From Flavobacterium buctense (GTDB lineage: Bacteria; Bacteroidota; Bacteroidia; Flavobacteriales; Flavobacteriaceae): a DNA stretch of 64,000 nt. Positions 18,680 through 27,700 of this stretch are shown piece after piece. Below the pieces are notes generated by a model. That model did not search any database. It was not told where the DNA came from and saw nothing but the letters and a program-made list of their open reading frames with translations. Location: contig NZ_JACTAB010000004.1 in the NCBI RefSeq assembly GCF_014486695.1, forward strand, positions 292,498 through 356,497, given 5' to 3'. Numbering within the stretch: position 1 is the first letter of the stretch; each line of letters begins with the position of its first letter. The position numbers and the translations under genes are program-made.

Positions 18680-19468
18680 TTATTCTTTGATGTACTTTTC
18701 GTGTTTTTTGGTCAACACCTTGTATTGCTCATAACATTCACTTATGGCATCTAAAATCTGTAAATCATTAGCCGTTTGAATAAACGATTCTGAATAATTA
18801 CAACGTTGCAGAATTTCAGCTATTTCTTTTTTGTCCACTCCTAACAATACTGAAATCATTTCCCTGTCAAACTTGGACTCTAAAAGCGTTCGTACCGTAT
18901 CATCTTTTTTCATTGATTTCAACTTCTTGAGTTCTTTGGGTTTTTTTCCGAAGAAATTATACAACATGTCGGCTGGATTGAAAATAGAACCTAACACTCT
19001 TGTAAATGCATTAGGAGAACTGTCTCCGGCTTCATAAGCTGTTGGCAATCCGGAAATACTGTAACGGTAGTTCTCTTTTTCCGGAATCAATTTAGAATCG
19101 ACTTCGAGGTAACCTGTTAAATCATATTTTTTTACGACAACTTCCTCCAATGCAATCGCTTTTTCAGTCATTAAAATTTTTGCCGTGCCATTTTTCAACC
19201 AGTCATTGGTCACCCTTACTCGTAATGATTGGTATCCTAAAATAGAAATATGCAAAGTATCGCTTACACTAACTTCCAATTCAAAATAACCACTGCCATT
19301 GGTGACTACCCCTTTAACTTTGTTTACATTGATGATATTTGCATTGGTAATTGGCAACAGAGTATTATCATTGATGATGGTTCCTGAAACTTTTTGAATC
19401 ACAGGTTCCTCTTGTGCAACCGCAGTAAAGGAAAGAAAAAACAATAGAAAAAGAGTTAAATATCTCAT
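18680..19468 (-). CDS. CarboxypepD_reg-like domain exported protein
   Basis: The 262-residue protein has a signal peptide (MRYLTLFLLFFLSFTAVAQ) and then a CarboxypepD_reg-like beta-sandwich (about 25-110: VSGTIINDNTLLPITNANI, VVTNGSGYFELEV), the fold found at the N-terminus of SusC-type TonB receptors and in surface proteins. The rest is helical and charged, with no barrel or plug. This stand-alone architecture is common in Flavobacteriaceae and its function is unknown. It is probably periplasmic or surface-attached. Confidence 0.75.
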   Translation of the reverse strand: MRYLTLFLLFFLSFTAVAQEEPVIQKVSGTIINDNTLLPITNANIINVNKVKGVVTNGSGYFELEVSVSDTLHISILGYQSLRVRVTNDWLKNGTAKILMTEKAIALEEVVVKKYDLTGYLEVDSKLIPEKENYRYSISGLPTAYEAGDSSPNAFTRVLGSIFNPADMLYNFFGKKPKELKKLKSMKKDDTVRTLLESKFDREMISVLLGVDKKEIAEILQRCNYSESFIQTANDLQILDAISECYEQYKVLTKKHEKYIKE

Positions 19469-19563
19469 AGCTAATTTTGATGGTTTAAAAGTATGAAACT
19501 CTTTTAAGATATTTTACTGTTTGTTTAGAGAATTAGAACAAAATTAACAAAAGCGCAAAATAA

Positions 19564-19682
19564 GAATTACGAATTAGTAATTACGAATTACGAATTAGAG
19601 GTATGTAGAAAAAAAAACTCCGTTCCTACCTAAGTAAAAACGGAGTTTCATTATTTTTAATGTAATTACTAATTCGTAATTA
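19564..19682. repeat. Inverted pair of 7-bp-period arrays around a terminator
   Basis: Left arm: GAATTAC, GAATTAG, TAATTAC, GAATTAC, GAATTAG (19564-19598). Right arm: GTAATTA, CTAATTC, GTAATTA (19662-19682), the reverse complement of the left unit. They flank the helicase terminator (19606-19648), so the whole block can fold as one long hairpin. Confidence 0.75.
19606..19648 (-). terminator. Terminator of the DEAD-box helicase gene
   Basis: AAACTCCGTT (19615-19624) pairs with AACGGAGTTT (19639-19648). On the minus strand the stem is followed by a T run (complement of the A run at 19609-19617). Confidence 0.8.
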
Positions 19683-19689
19683 AAAAGCC

Positions 19690-21627
19690 TTAGCTTTTTC
19701 TCGGTCTTCTTGCTTTTGCATCGTCAAAAGAACGACCGGCCGGTCTGTCGGTATTTCCTTCGGAACGTCTTGGCGCTCTTTCTTCTCTTTGAAAAGAACC
19801 CGGTTCTCTTCTTGGAGCAGCATTTCTGTCACTACGGAAACCACCTTCTCTTGGAGCCGAACTTCTGTCACTTCTGAAACCGCCTTCTTTTCTTGGGCCA
19901 AAACTTCCGCCGCCGCTTCTTGGAGCCGAACTTCTGCCACCAAATCCGCCTGAGCTTCTTCTTTCTCCGCCACCACTTCTTCCGTTATGGTCACGTCTTT
20001 CTCGGCTTCCACCGTCATTTTTAGAAATCTCAACATTGATTCTTCTTCCGTTCATGTCAAATCCGTTAAGGATAGACATTACTTTATCTGTGTGTTCTCC
20101 GTCAGTATTAAAGAAAGAGAAACCTTCTTTTACATCTACTTTGAATACGTCATCACGACCTAAATCTAAAGTTTCTTTCAAGAAGTCTTTCAATTGCATC
20201 CAATCGAAATCGTCTCTTGAACCAATGTTTACGAAATAACGAACAGGATCTCCGGCTCTGATTTCTCTTGGCTCTGAACTTCTTTCGCTTCTTTCACCAC
20301 CTTTTTCACCTGATAAATCACGTTTCTTTTTGTAGTAGTTGATGAATCGGTTGAATTCAACCGAAACCATTTTCTTGATTAATTCTTCTTTAGTCAATCC
20401 ATCAAGTACTTCATTAATAGCCGGAAGATAATTATCTATCTCGTGATCTACTTCAGTATCTTTAATTTTATTGGCCAAATGCAATAGTTGGATTTCGCAG
20501 ATTTCAATGCCACTAGGGATCGTTTTCTCCACAAATTTTTGTTGGATGATTCTTTCGATAGACGAAATTTTACGCAACTCACTTTTAGTGATAATTACGA
20601 TAGAAGTTCCCAATTTTCCGGCACGACCTGTACGGCCTGAACGGTGATTGTAAGTTTCAATTTCGTCCGGTAATTGATAGTTTACTACGTGCGTAATGTT
20701 ATCAACGTCAATTCCACGAGCCGCAACGTCTGTTGCCACCAACATTTGGATTTGACGACCACGGAAAGATTTCATAACGCCATCACGTTGCGCTTGAGAT
20801 AAATCTCCGTGCAAAGCTGCGGCATTGTATCCGTCTTCGATTAGTTTTTCAGCCACCGCTTGGGTATCTCTTTTGGTTCTACAAAAAACTACCGAGAAGA
20901 TATCCGGATTAGCATCGGCCAATCTTTTCAACGCTTCGTAACGGTCACGAGCATTCACACAATAAAATTCGTGTGATACTGTAGCCGAACCAGAGTTTTT
21001 AGTTCCAACAGTCACCTCAGCAGGATCGTGCATGAATTTTTTAGCAATTCTAGCTACCTCAGCAGGCATCGTAGCTGAAAACAACCACGTATTTTTTTCA
21101 TCCGGTGTATCTGATAATATCGAAACGATATCGTCATAAAATCCCATGTTTAACATCTCATCTGCTTCATCAAGAATACAGAAGTTAATGTTTTTAATGT
21201 TCACAAGTCCACGATTAATCATGTCTTGCATTCTCCCCGGTGTAGCGACAATAATTTGTGCTCCACGTTTTACATCTCTGGCTTGTTCCGTAATGCTTGC
21301 ACCACCATAAACTGCCACTGTATGTAAACCTTTTACATATTTTGAGTATTGTTTAATCTCGTTGGTGATTTGTAAGCATAGCTCACGCGTTGGTGATAAA
21401 ATTAACGCCTGGGTATTTCTGTCCTCGGCATCAATTTTTTGAATAAGCGGAAAACCAAAAGCGGCCGTTTTCCCTGTTCCTGTTTGCGCTAACGCAACCA
21501 AGTCTGTGTTTTGTTCCAATAGTACCGGAATCGCTTTTTCTTGTACTTCTGACGGATTCTCAAATCCTAGATCTTTGATCGCCAGCAGTAACGATTCATT
21601 CAGACCTAATTGTTCAAATTTATTCAT
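19690..21627 (-). CDS. DEAD-box ATP-dependent RNA helicase with Arg/Gly-rich tail
   Basis: The 645-residue helicase has all DEAD-box motifs: Q motif, Walker A AQTGTGKTAAF, PTRELCLQ, DEAD in LDEADEM, SATMPAE and HRSGRTGRAGKLG. A DbpA-like RNA-binding fold follows (about 470-550), then a low-complexity tail of roughly 95 residues with repeated SSAPR, GGFRSDR and GGG blocks, likely disordered and RNA-binding. It resembles CsdA/DeaD, used in ribosome assembly and cold adaptation. The frame opens at 21651 but the family start is MNKFEQLGLNESLL at 21627. Confidence 0.93.
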   Translation of the reverse strand: MNKFEQLGLNESLLLAIKDLGFENPSEVQEKAIPVLLEQNTDLVALAQTGTGKTAAFGFPLIQKIDAEDRNTQALILSPTRELCLQITNEIKQYSKYVKGLHTVAVYGGASITEQARDVKRGAQIIVATPGRMQDMINRGLVNIKNINFCILDEADEMLNMGFYDDIVSILSDTPDEKNTWLFSATMPAEVARIAKKFMHDPAEVTVGTKNSGSATVSHEFYCVNARDRYEALKRLADANPDIFSVVFCRTKRDTQAVAEKLIEDGYNAAALHGDLSQAQRDGVMKSFRGRQIQMLVATDVAARGIDVDNITHVVNYQLPDEIETYNHRSGRTGRAGKLGTSIVIITKSELRKISSIERIIQQKFVEKTIPSGIEICEIQLLHLANKIKDTEVDHEIDNYLPAINEVLDGLTKEELIKKMVSVEFNRFINYYKKKRDLSGEKGGERSERSSEPREIRAGDPVRYFVNIGSRDDFDWMQLKDFLKETLDLGRDDVFKVDVKEGFSFFNTDGEHTDKVMSILNGFDMNGRRINVEISKNDGGSRERRDHNGRSGGGERRSSGGFGGRSSAPRSGGGSFGPRKEGGFRSDRSSAPREGGFRSDRNAAPRREPGSFQREERAPRRSEGNTDRPAGRSFDDAKARRPRKS

Positions 21628-21648
21628 ATAAAGTTTTAAAATTTGGTG

Positions 21649-21656
21649 CAAAGGTA
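21649..21656 (-). promoter_or_regulatory. DEAD-box helicase -7 promoter box
   Basis: TACCTTTG on the minus strand fits TAnnTTTG, 22 bp upstream of the inferred start at 21627. This also supports that start over the upstream in-frame ATG at 21651. Confidence 0.6.
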
Positions 21657-21729
21657 AGTTTTAAAAACCATATACACTAATTTGTTTTGCTTTGATAATC
21701 AGAAAGTTAACTTTTACCTAACAAAGCAA

Positions 21730-21761
21730 CTGAGTAGCTGAGTGTCTGAGTAGCTGAGTCT
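21730..21761. repeat. 8-bp-period array (CTGAGTNN type), left arm
   Basis: CTGAGTAG, CTGAGTGT, CTGAGTAG, CTGAGTCT. It is the inverse of the array at 21893-21928; together they bracket a Flavo-1-like element. Confidence 0.8.
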
Positions 21762-21792
21762 CAGACATTTTTTGCGTAAATTAAAGTTGAAA

Positions 21793-21880
21793 TTAGGAGC
21801 AGTACTTTTTGTCTTTCTCTCACTTATGCTCCCGCCATCCGCACTACACGGTAGTTTGCTCCTGTCGGGGCTAACTAGAA
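21793..21880 (-). ncRNA. Dispersed structured element, Flavo-1-like, copy 2
   Basis: Read on the minus strand it begins CTAGTTAGCCCCGACAGG, continues GCGGATGGCGGGAGCA and ends TACTGCTCCTAAT, the same layout as the copies at 361 and 60569. Inverted 8-bp arrays lie on both sides. No real gene overlaps it. Confidence 0.5.
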
Positions 21881-21892
21881 CGACTATCTATT

Positions 21893-21928
21893 CTCAGCCA
21901 CTCAGTTACTCAGGCACTCAGCGACTCA
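21893..21928. repeat. 8-bp-period array (CTCAGNNA type), overlaps rdgB stop
   Basis: CTCAGCCA, CTCAGTTA, CTCAGGCA, CTCAGCGA, CTCA. The rdgB stop codon (21918-21920) and its last codons lie within the array. Confidence 0.8.
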
Positions 21929-22490
21929 AAAAAGCAACCAACTGCTTTACCGCCAAACCCCGATGACTAATCACCGCCTTTTCTTCTAAAGTCAATTCAG
22001 CAAAGGTTTTAGCATAACCATCGGCTACAAAAATCGGATCGTAACCAAAACCATTGGTGCCTATTTTTTCTTCAATGATTTTGCCATTGATAATGCCGGT
22101 AAAAAGATGTTGTTCACCATTTAAGTTCAAACAAATGACTGTTTTGAAATTGGCATTTCGGTTCGATTTATCTTTGAGATTGGCTAATAATTTTTCCATA
22201 TTATCGTTTGCATCTTTCTGTTCACCTGCATAACGTGCGGAATAAACACCCGGTTCTCCGTTTAAGACGGCAACCTCCAAACCGGTATCATCGGCAAAAC
22301 AATTGTATCCGAATTTTTCAGTAACATAATTGGCTTTGAGAATCGCATTGCCTTCAATCGTGTCTGCTGTTTCCGGAATATCTTCGAAACAACCGATGTC
22401 TTCCAGACTCAATATTTGAATAGTTGAAGGAAGTAATAACTGAATTTCTTTGATTTTGTTTTTGTTATTGGAAGCGAAAACAAGTTGCAT
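21918..22490 (-). CDS. rdgB: Non-canonical purine NTP pyrophosphatase (RdgB/HAM1)
   Basis: The 190-residue enzyme hydrolyses ITP, dITP and XTP to monophosphates, keeping damaged purines out of nucleic acids. It has the FASNNKNKIKEI start, FADDTGLEVAVLNGEPGVYS, GFGYDPIF and the C-terminal SHRGLA motif. The frame opens at 22568 but the catalytic start motif follows MQLVFASNN at 22490. The last codons and the stop are formed by an 8-bp-period repeat array, so the C-terminal end may differ in related strains. Confidence 0.93.
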   Translation of the reverse strand: MQLVFASNNKNKIKEIQLLLPSTIQILSLEDIGCFEDIPETADTIEGNAILKANYVTEKFGYNCFADDTGLEVAVLNGEPGVYSARYAGEQKDANDNMEKLLANLKDKSNRNANFKTVICLNLNGEQHLFTGIINGKIIEEKIGTNGFGYDPIFVADGYAKTFAELTLEEKAVISHRGLAVKQLVAFLSR

Positions 22491-22577
22491 AGCGTAAATA
22501 ATTTTGGTCACAAATATAATAGATGAAAAAGTCAAAAAACATATTTTCATAATCTTTAATTTCAACAATATAATTAC

Positions 22578-22585
22578 TATTTTTG
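22578..22585 (+). promoter_or_regulatory. -7 promoter box of the alpha-oxoamine synthase gene
   Basis: TATTTTTG followed by CC fits the TAnnTTTG consensus, 25 bp before the ATG at 22610, in the divergent spacer with rdgB. Confidence 0.5.
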
Positions 22586-22609
22586 CCTCGTTTTTAAATA
22601 CACTTTACA

Positions 22610-23869
22610 ATGGTAAAAGATTTATTCGAAAGAATACAAAACAATAAAGGTCCATTAGGAAAATGGGCATCTCAAGCGGAAGGTTATTATGTGTTCCCAA
22701 AATTGGAAGGCGAATTAGGACCAAGAATGCAATTCCACGGAAAAGATATTTTGAACTGGAGTTTGAATGACTATTTAGGCTTAGCCAATCATCCAGAAGT
22801 ACGTCAAGCAGATACTGATGCAGCAATCAAATATGGTGCAGCTTATCCAATGGGAGCTCGTATGATGAGTGGTCATACTGATGCTCACGAGCAATTAGAA
22901 AAAGAATTAGCAGCATTTGTTCAAAAAGAAGCAGCTTATTTATTGAACTTCGGGTACCAAGGAATCATGTCTTGTATTGATGCATTGGTGACAAAAAACG
23001 ATATTATTGTTTACGACGTTGATGCACACGCTTGTATCATTGACGGTGTGCGTTTGCACATGGGTAAACGTTTCACCTACAAACACAACGACTTGGAAAG
23101 CATGGAGAAAAATCTTCAACGTGCGACTAAAATGGCAACTGAAACCGGCGGTGGAATTTTATTCATCACCGAAGGCGTTTTCGGAATGCGTGGCCAACAA
23201 GGAAAGTTGAAAGAGATTGTAGAAATGAAAAAGAAATACAATTTCCGTTTGTTAGTCGATGATGCCCATGGATTTGGAACTCTTGGTAAAACAGGAGCCG
23301 GAGCCGGAGAAGAGCAAGGTTGTCAAGACGGAATTGATGTATATTTCTCAACATTTGCCAAATCTATGGCGAGTATCGGAGCATTCTTAGCCGCAGATAA
23401 AGACATTATCGATTATTTAAAATACAATTTGCGTTCGCAAATGTTTGCCAAAGCTTTACCAATGATTCAAACCGTTGGTGCTTTGAAAAGATTACAATTG
23501 TTAAGAGACAATCCGGGATTGAAAGACAAACTTTGGGAAAACGTAAACGCCTTACAAAACGGATTAAAAGCCCACGGATTTAATATTGGCGACACTAATA
23601 CTTGTGTAACACCAGTTTATCTTGAAGGTTCTATTCCAGAAGCGATGGTTATGGTGAATGATTTAAGAGAGAACTACGGTATCTTCTTGTCCATTGTGGT
23701 TTATCCTGTTATTCCAAAAGGAATAATCTTATTGAGAATGATTCCAACGGCTTCTCATACTTTAGCAGATATCGAAGAAACGCTTACGGCTTTTGATGCT
23801 ATTTATGAAAAATTAACCAATGGCACCTATAAGAAAATTGCAGAAGCAACTACGGTTGATGTTTCTTAA
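22610..23869 (+). CDS. Alpha-oxoamine synthase (serine palmitoyltransferase-like, or cysteate acyltransferase)
   Basis: The 419-residue PLP enzyme has the alpha-oxoamine synthase fold. Key features are LNWSLNDYLGLANHPEV, GARMMSGHTDAHEQLE, LVDDAHGFGTLGKTG and the PLP lysine Lys251 in STFAKSMASIGAF. The family condenses an amino acid with an acyl-CoA or acyl-ACP. In Bacteroidota such enzymes start sphingolipid synthesis (serine) or sulfonolipid/capnine synthesis (cysteate). The sequence alone does not settle which. It is monocistronic, with a terminator shared with the convergent lipoprotein gene. Confidence 0.85.
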   Translation: MVKDLFERIQNNKGPLGKWASQAEGYYVFPKLEGELGPRMQFHGKDILNWSLNDYLGLANHPEVRQADTDAAIKYGAAYPMGARMMSGHTDAHEQLEKELAAFVQKEAAYLLNFGYQGIMSCIDALVTKNDIIVYDVDAHACIIDGVRLHMGKRFTYKHNDLESMEKNLQRATKMATETGGGILFITEGVFGMRGQQGKLKEIVEMKKKYNFRLLVDDAHGFGTLGKTGAGAGEEQGCQDGIDVYFSTFAKSMASIGAFLAADKDIIDYLKYNLRSQMFAKALPMIQTVGALKRLQLLRDNPGLKDKLWENVNALQNGLKAHGFNIGDTNTCVTPVYLEGSIPEAMVMVNDLRENYGIFLSIVVYPVIPKGIILLRMIPTASHTLADIEETLTAFDAIYEKLTNGTYKKIAEATTVDVS

Positions 23870-23892
23870 ATAAAAGATTCTATATATAAAAA

Positions 23893-23920
23893 AACCATCC
23901 TTTTAGGGATGGTTTTTTTT
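23893..23920. terminator. Terminator after the alpha-oxoamine synthase gene
   Basis: AACCATCC (23893-23900) pairs with GGATGGTT (23907-23914) followed by a T run; A bases on the other side may serve the convergent lipoprotein gene. Confidence 0.85.
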
Positions 23921-23936
23921 ATCTAATTTTCAGTGA

Positions 23937-24440
23937 TTACATTTTGATAATTTTAGATTCATCTATATTAAATGCACTAACTACTGCGTTGTAATCATTC
24001 AGATTAACGGTACTGTTTTTTCCAAAACTGGCAGGAATAACCACAACTCTTAATATTTGGTTTAATCTATAGGAAGAACTTACTCCGGCTAAATCAAAAC
24101 CTTCCATATACACTTGAGCATCAAATCTTGTAAAATCAAAATCATATCTCAAATCTAAAGTACCATCGCCAAAATAATAGGTTTCAGGCAGTGGTTTCCA
24201 AATATCTTCTCCTTGGAAGGAACCCGACAAACGATATACCAAAACCATATCCGAGGTGAATATTGAATGTGGATATTCAAGTACTACTGTATAATCATTG
24301 GGTAAAAAATTCACATTAGTATATTCAAACACTTCAGCAATAGTATCATTGTCAATGCCGTCTCTATCATCATTATTTACGGTACAACTTTGTAGCGTTA
24401 TCATCCCGATAAGAGCTAAAATAAGGGTAAACTTTTTCAT
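23937..24440 (-). CDS. Hypothetical lipoprotein
   Basis: The 167-residue protein begins MKKFTLILALIGMITLQSC, a clear lipoprotein signal with cysteine at residue 19. The mature N-terminus is very acidic (NNDDRDGIDND), resembling short calcium-binding loops, followed by a beta-rich domain with aromatic residues (FEYTNVNF, YYFGDGTLDLRYDF). I do not recognise the family. The frame is open upstream to 24590, but the lipoprotein signal fixes the start at 24440. Confidence 0.7.
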   Translation of the reverse strand: MKKFTLILALIGMITLQSCTVNNDDRDGIDNDTIAEVFEYTNVNFLPNDYTVVLEYPHSIFTSDMVLVYRLSGSFQGEDIWKPLPETYYFGDGTLDLRYDFDFTRFDAQVYMEGFDLAGVSSSYRLNQILRVVVIPASFGKNSTVNLNDYNAVVSAFNIDESKIIKM

Positions 24441-24530
24441 AATATATAGTTTTAAATGATTAATGATAATTTTCACAATCCAATATTGATGCCAAACTTT
24501 TAATTTAACAAAAAAATGTACTTTTGACGA

Positions 24531-24677
24531 ATGGGAAGAAACAATCCAAAAAACATCAAAGCGCACAATGACAAACTTCACAAGGCGCAAGATAAGGAGA
24601 AAGCTAAGAAAGCTGCTCGTGCCGAACAGCTAAAAGCTATAGTAAAAAAGTTTAATGAAAATAAAAACGAAAAATAA
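24531..24677 (+). CDS. Small lysine-rich conserved protein (48 aa)
   Basis: An ATG at 24531 opens a 48-codon frame ending TAA at 24675-24677. It starts MGRNNPKNIKAHNDKLHKAQ and is strongly basic, with alternating Lys/Ala/Glu typical of one amphipathic helix. A terminator hairpin follows at the stop codon, which supports a real transcript. From memory similar small proteins occur across Flavobacteriaceae at unknown function. An RNA-binding role is only a guess from charge. Confidence 0.6.
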   Translation: MGRNNPKNIKAHNDKLHKAQDKEKAKKAARAEQLKAIVKKFNENKNEK

Positions 24678-24705
24678 AAACCTCACATTGCTGTGAGGTT
24701 TTTTT
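24677..24705. terminator. Terminator after the 48-aa protein gene
   Basis: AACCTCACA pairs with TGTGAGGTT around TTGC, followed by seven T. The A run on the other side lets it also stop the convergent mutase transcript. Confidence 0.85.
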
Positions 24706-24724
24706 ATATATAAAAAGTTTTTGT

Positions 24725-27700
24725 TTACATATTTCTTCTATACTGTCCGCCTACTTCAAACAAGGAAGATGTAATTTGACCTAACGAACAATATTTCGTT
24801 GCTTCCATCAATCTTTCAAACAAGTTTTTATTAGAAATAGCTGCTTCTTGCAACATATTCAATTGCTCTTCTTCAATACCTGTGTTGGCTTTATGAAGCG
24901 TTTCCAATGTTTTGATTTGGAATTGTTTTTCTTCTTCTGTTGCACGAATGACTTCCATTGGTACAACTGTTGGAGAACCTTTTGAGCTCAAGAAAGTATT
25001 TACACCGATGATTGGGAATTCTCCGGTATGCTTCAACGTTTCGTAGTACAAACTTTCTTCCTGAATTTTACTTCTTTGGTACATCGTTTCCATTGCACCC
25101 AAAACACCGCCGCGTTCTGTGATTCTGTCGAATTCTTGCAACACAGCATCTTCCACTAAATCAGTCAATTCTTCAATGATAAATGAACCTTGGATTGGGT
25201 TTTCGTTTTTGGCTAATCCTAATTCTTTATTAATAATTAATTGGATTGCCATCGCTCTGCGAACCGATTCTTCTGTTGGCGTAGTAATCGCTTCGTCATA
25301 AGCATTCGTATGTAAGGAATTACAGTTGTCATAAATTGCATACAATGCTTGTAACGTCGTACGAATATCATTAAAATCAATTTCTTGGGCATGTAACGAA
25401 CGTCCCGAAGTTTGGATGTGATATTTCAACATCTGTGCTCTTTCGTTAGCACCGTATTTTTGTTTCATGGCTTTCGCCCAAATTTTACGCGCTACTCTAC
25501 CAATAACGGCATATTCCGGGTCGATTCCGTTGGAGAAGAAGAACGATAAGTTGGGTCCGAAATCATTAATGTTCATCCCACGACTCAAATAATATTCTAC
25601 GTAAGTGAAACCATTTGCTAAAGTAAACGCCAATTGGGTAATTGGGTTCGCTCCTGCTTCGGCTATGTGGTAACCTGAAATCGAAACCGAATAGAAGTTA
25701 CGGACATTCTTTTGGATAAAATATTCCTGAACATCACCCATCAATCGCAAAGCAAATTCAGTCGAGAAAATACAAGTATTCTGTGCTTGGTCTTCTTTTA
25801 AAATATCGGCTTGAACCGTTCCGCGCACTTGCGTTAATGTTTTGATTTTGATATCGTCATAGATTTCTTTAGGCAAAACTTGATCTCCGGCAACACCTAA
25901 AAGTAGTAAACCTAAACCGTTATTTCCTTTCGGCAAATCACCGTTGTATCTTGGACGAGCTACTTTTTTGGCTTTATAGATTTCGTTGATTTTTTCTTCA
26001 ATTTCGACTTGAAGATTGTTTTCAATGATGTATTTTTCACAGTTTTGGTCGATAGCGGCATTCATAAAGAACCCCAACAACATTGGCGCCGGACCATTAA
26101 TCGTCATCGAAACCGAAGTCATCGGATGACTCAAATCGAAACCGGAATACAATTTCTTAGCGTCATCCAAACAACAAATAGAAACTCCGGCATTCCCGAT
26201 TTTACCGTAAATATCCGGACGCAAATCTGGGTCATTTCCGTATAAAGTTACAGAGTCAAAAGCGGTTGATAAACGTTTTGCCGGCATTCCCAATGAAACA
26301 TAATGGAAACGACGGTTGGTTCTTTCCGGTCCGCCTTCTCCGGCAAACATACGCGTTGGATCTTCACCTTCTCTTTTAAATGGATATAATCCTGAAGCAA
26401 AAGGGAATTCTCCCGGTACATTTTCTTGTAAATTCCATTTTAAAATATCACCCCAAGCTTGGTATTTGGGTAACGCCACTTTTGGTATTTGACTGTGAGA
26501 CAAACTTTCGGTATGGGTTTCAATCTTGATTTCCTTATCGCGGACTTTAAAGCTGTAAACCGGATTTTTATATTTAGTAACCTTGTCATTCCATGTCAGG
26601 ATAATTTCCCAATTGAATGGATCAAGGTTCATTTTTACTCGGTCAAATTCTTTAACCAATAAGTTTAAGAAATCTTTGTTATACTCATTGAAATTCAAAC
26701 TATTAACTTCAATTCCGGCTTTATCAATAGTCGCTTGTTTTTTACTAACCGATTCTATTGTTTTATAAATGCCGTACAACTTTTGAGCGACTTCCACTTG
26801 GGTTAAAACCGTTTCATCATATTTGCGATTGTTCTCCGCAATTTCAGATAAATAACGCGTTCTGTGTGGCGGAATGACGAATATCTTCTCGCTCATTTCA
26901 CGAGTGATTTCGAAAGTCGATTTTAAATCGGCACCCGTTTTCTCTACAATCTTATCCATGATTTTTTTGTAGAGTGTGTTCATGCCAGGATCATTGAATT
27001 GTGATGCAATAGTTCCGATAACCGGCATTTCATCCGGATTGATATCCCAAAGATTGTGATTGCGTTGGTATTGCTTTTTCACATCGCGAATCGCATCCAA
27101 AGCACCGCGTTTGTCAAACTTATTAATCGCTACCAAATCAGCAAAATCAAGCATGTCAATTTTCTCTAATTGGGTTGCGGCACCAAATTCAGGCGTCATT
27201 ACATATAAAGAAACATCGGAATGTTCTAAAATTTCAGTATCGCTTTGCCCAATACCTGAAGTTTCCAAAATAATAATATCGTATTTCGCGGCTTTCAAAA
27301 CTTGAATCGCTTCGTTTACATATTTTGACAAAGCTAAATTCGATTGACGAGTAGCCAACGAACGCATATAAACTCTAGGATTATTGATAGCGTTCATACG
27401 AATTCTATCGCCTAATAAGGCACCACCGGTTTTACGTTTAGATGGATCAACCGAAATTAATCCGATAGTTTTTTCAGGGAAATCGATTAAGAATCTACGA
27501 ACTAACTCATCGACTAAAGATGATTTACCTGCACCGCCGGTTCCGGTAATTCCAAGAACTGGTATGTGTGTGGTTTCGTTTTTCTTGTGAATGGCGTCCA
27601 AAGTTTCCTTGGCTACATCCGGAAAATTCTCTGCCGAAGAAATCACACGAGCAATCGCCGTTGGATTTTTTTCTTCCAAATGGTTGATTTCACCATTTAA

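Noticed and set aside
19680..20036. Minus-strand 118-codon frame rich in Glu and Val
   Set aside because: It is the alternative frame of the repetitive Arg/Gly tail of the helicase.
21772..21966. Plus-strand 64-codon open frame with hydrophobic start
   Set aside because: It runs across the Flavo-1-like element, the 8-bp array and the end of rdgB; no family features.
24441..24590. N-terminal extension of the lipoprotein at 23937-24440
   Set aside because: A clear lipoprotein signal begins at 24440 and the extension overlaps the start region of the 48-aa gene on the other strand.
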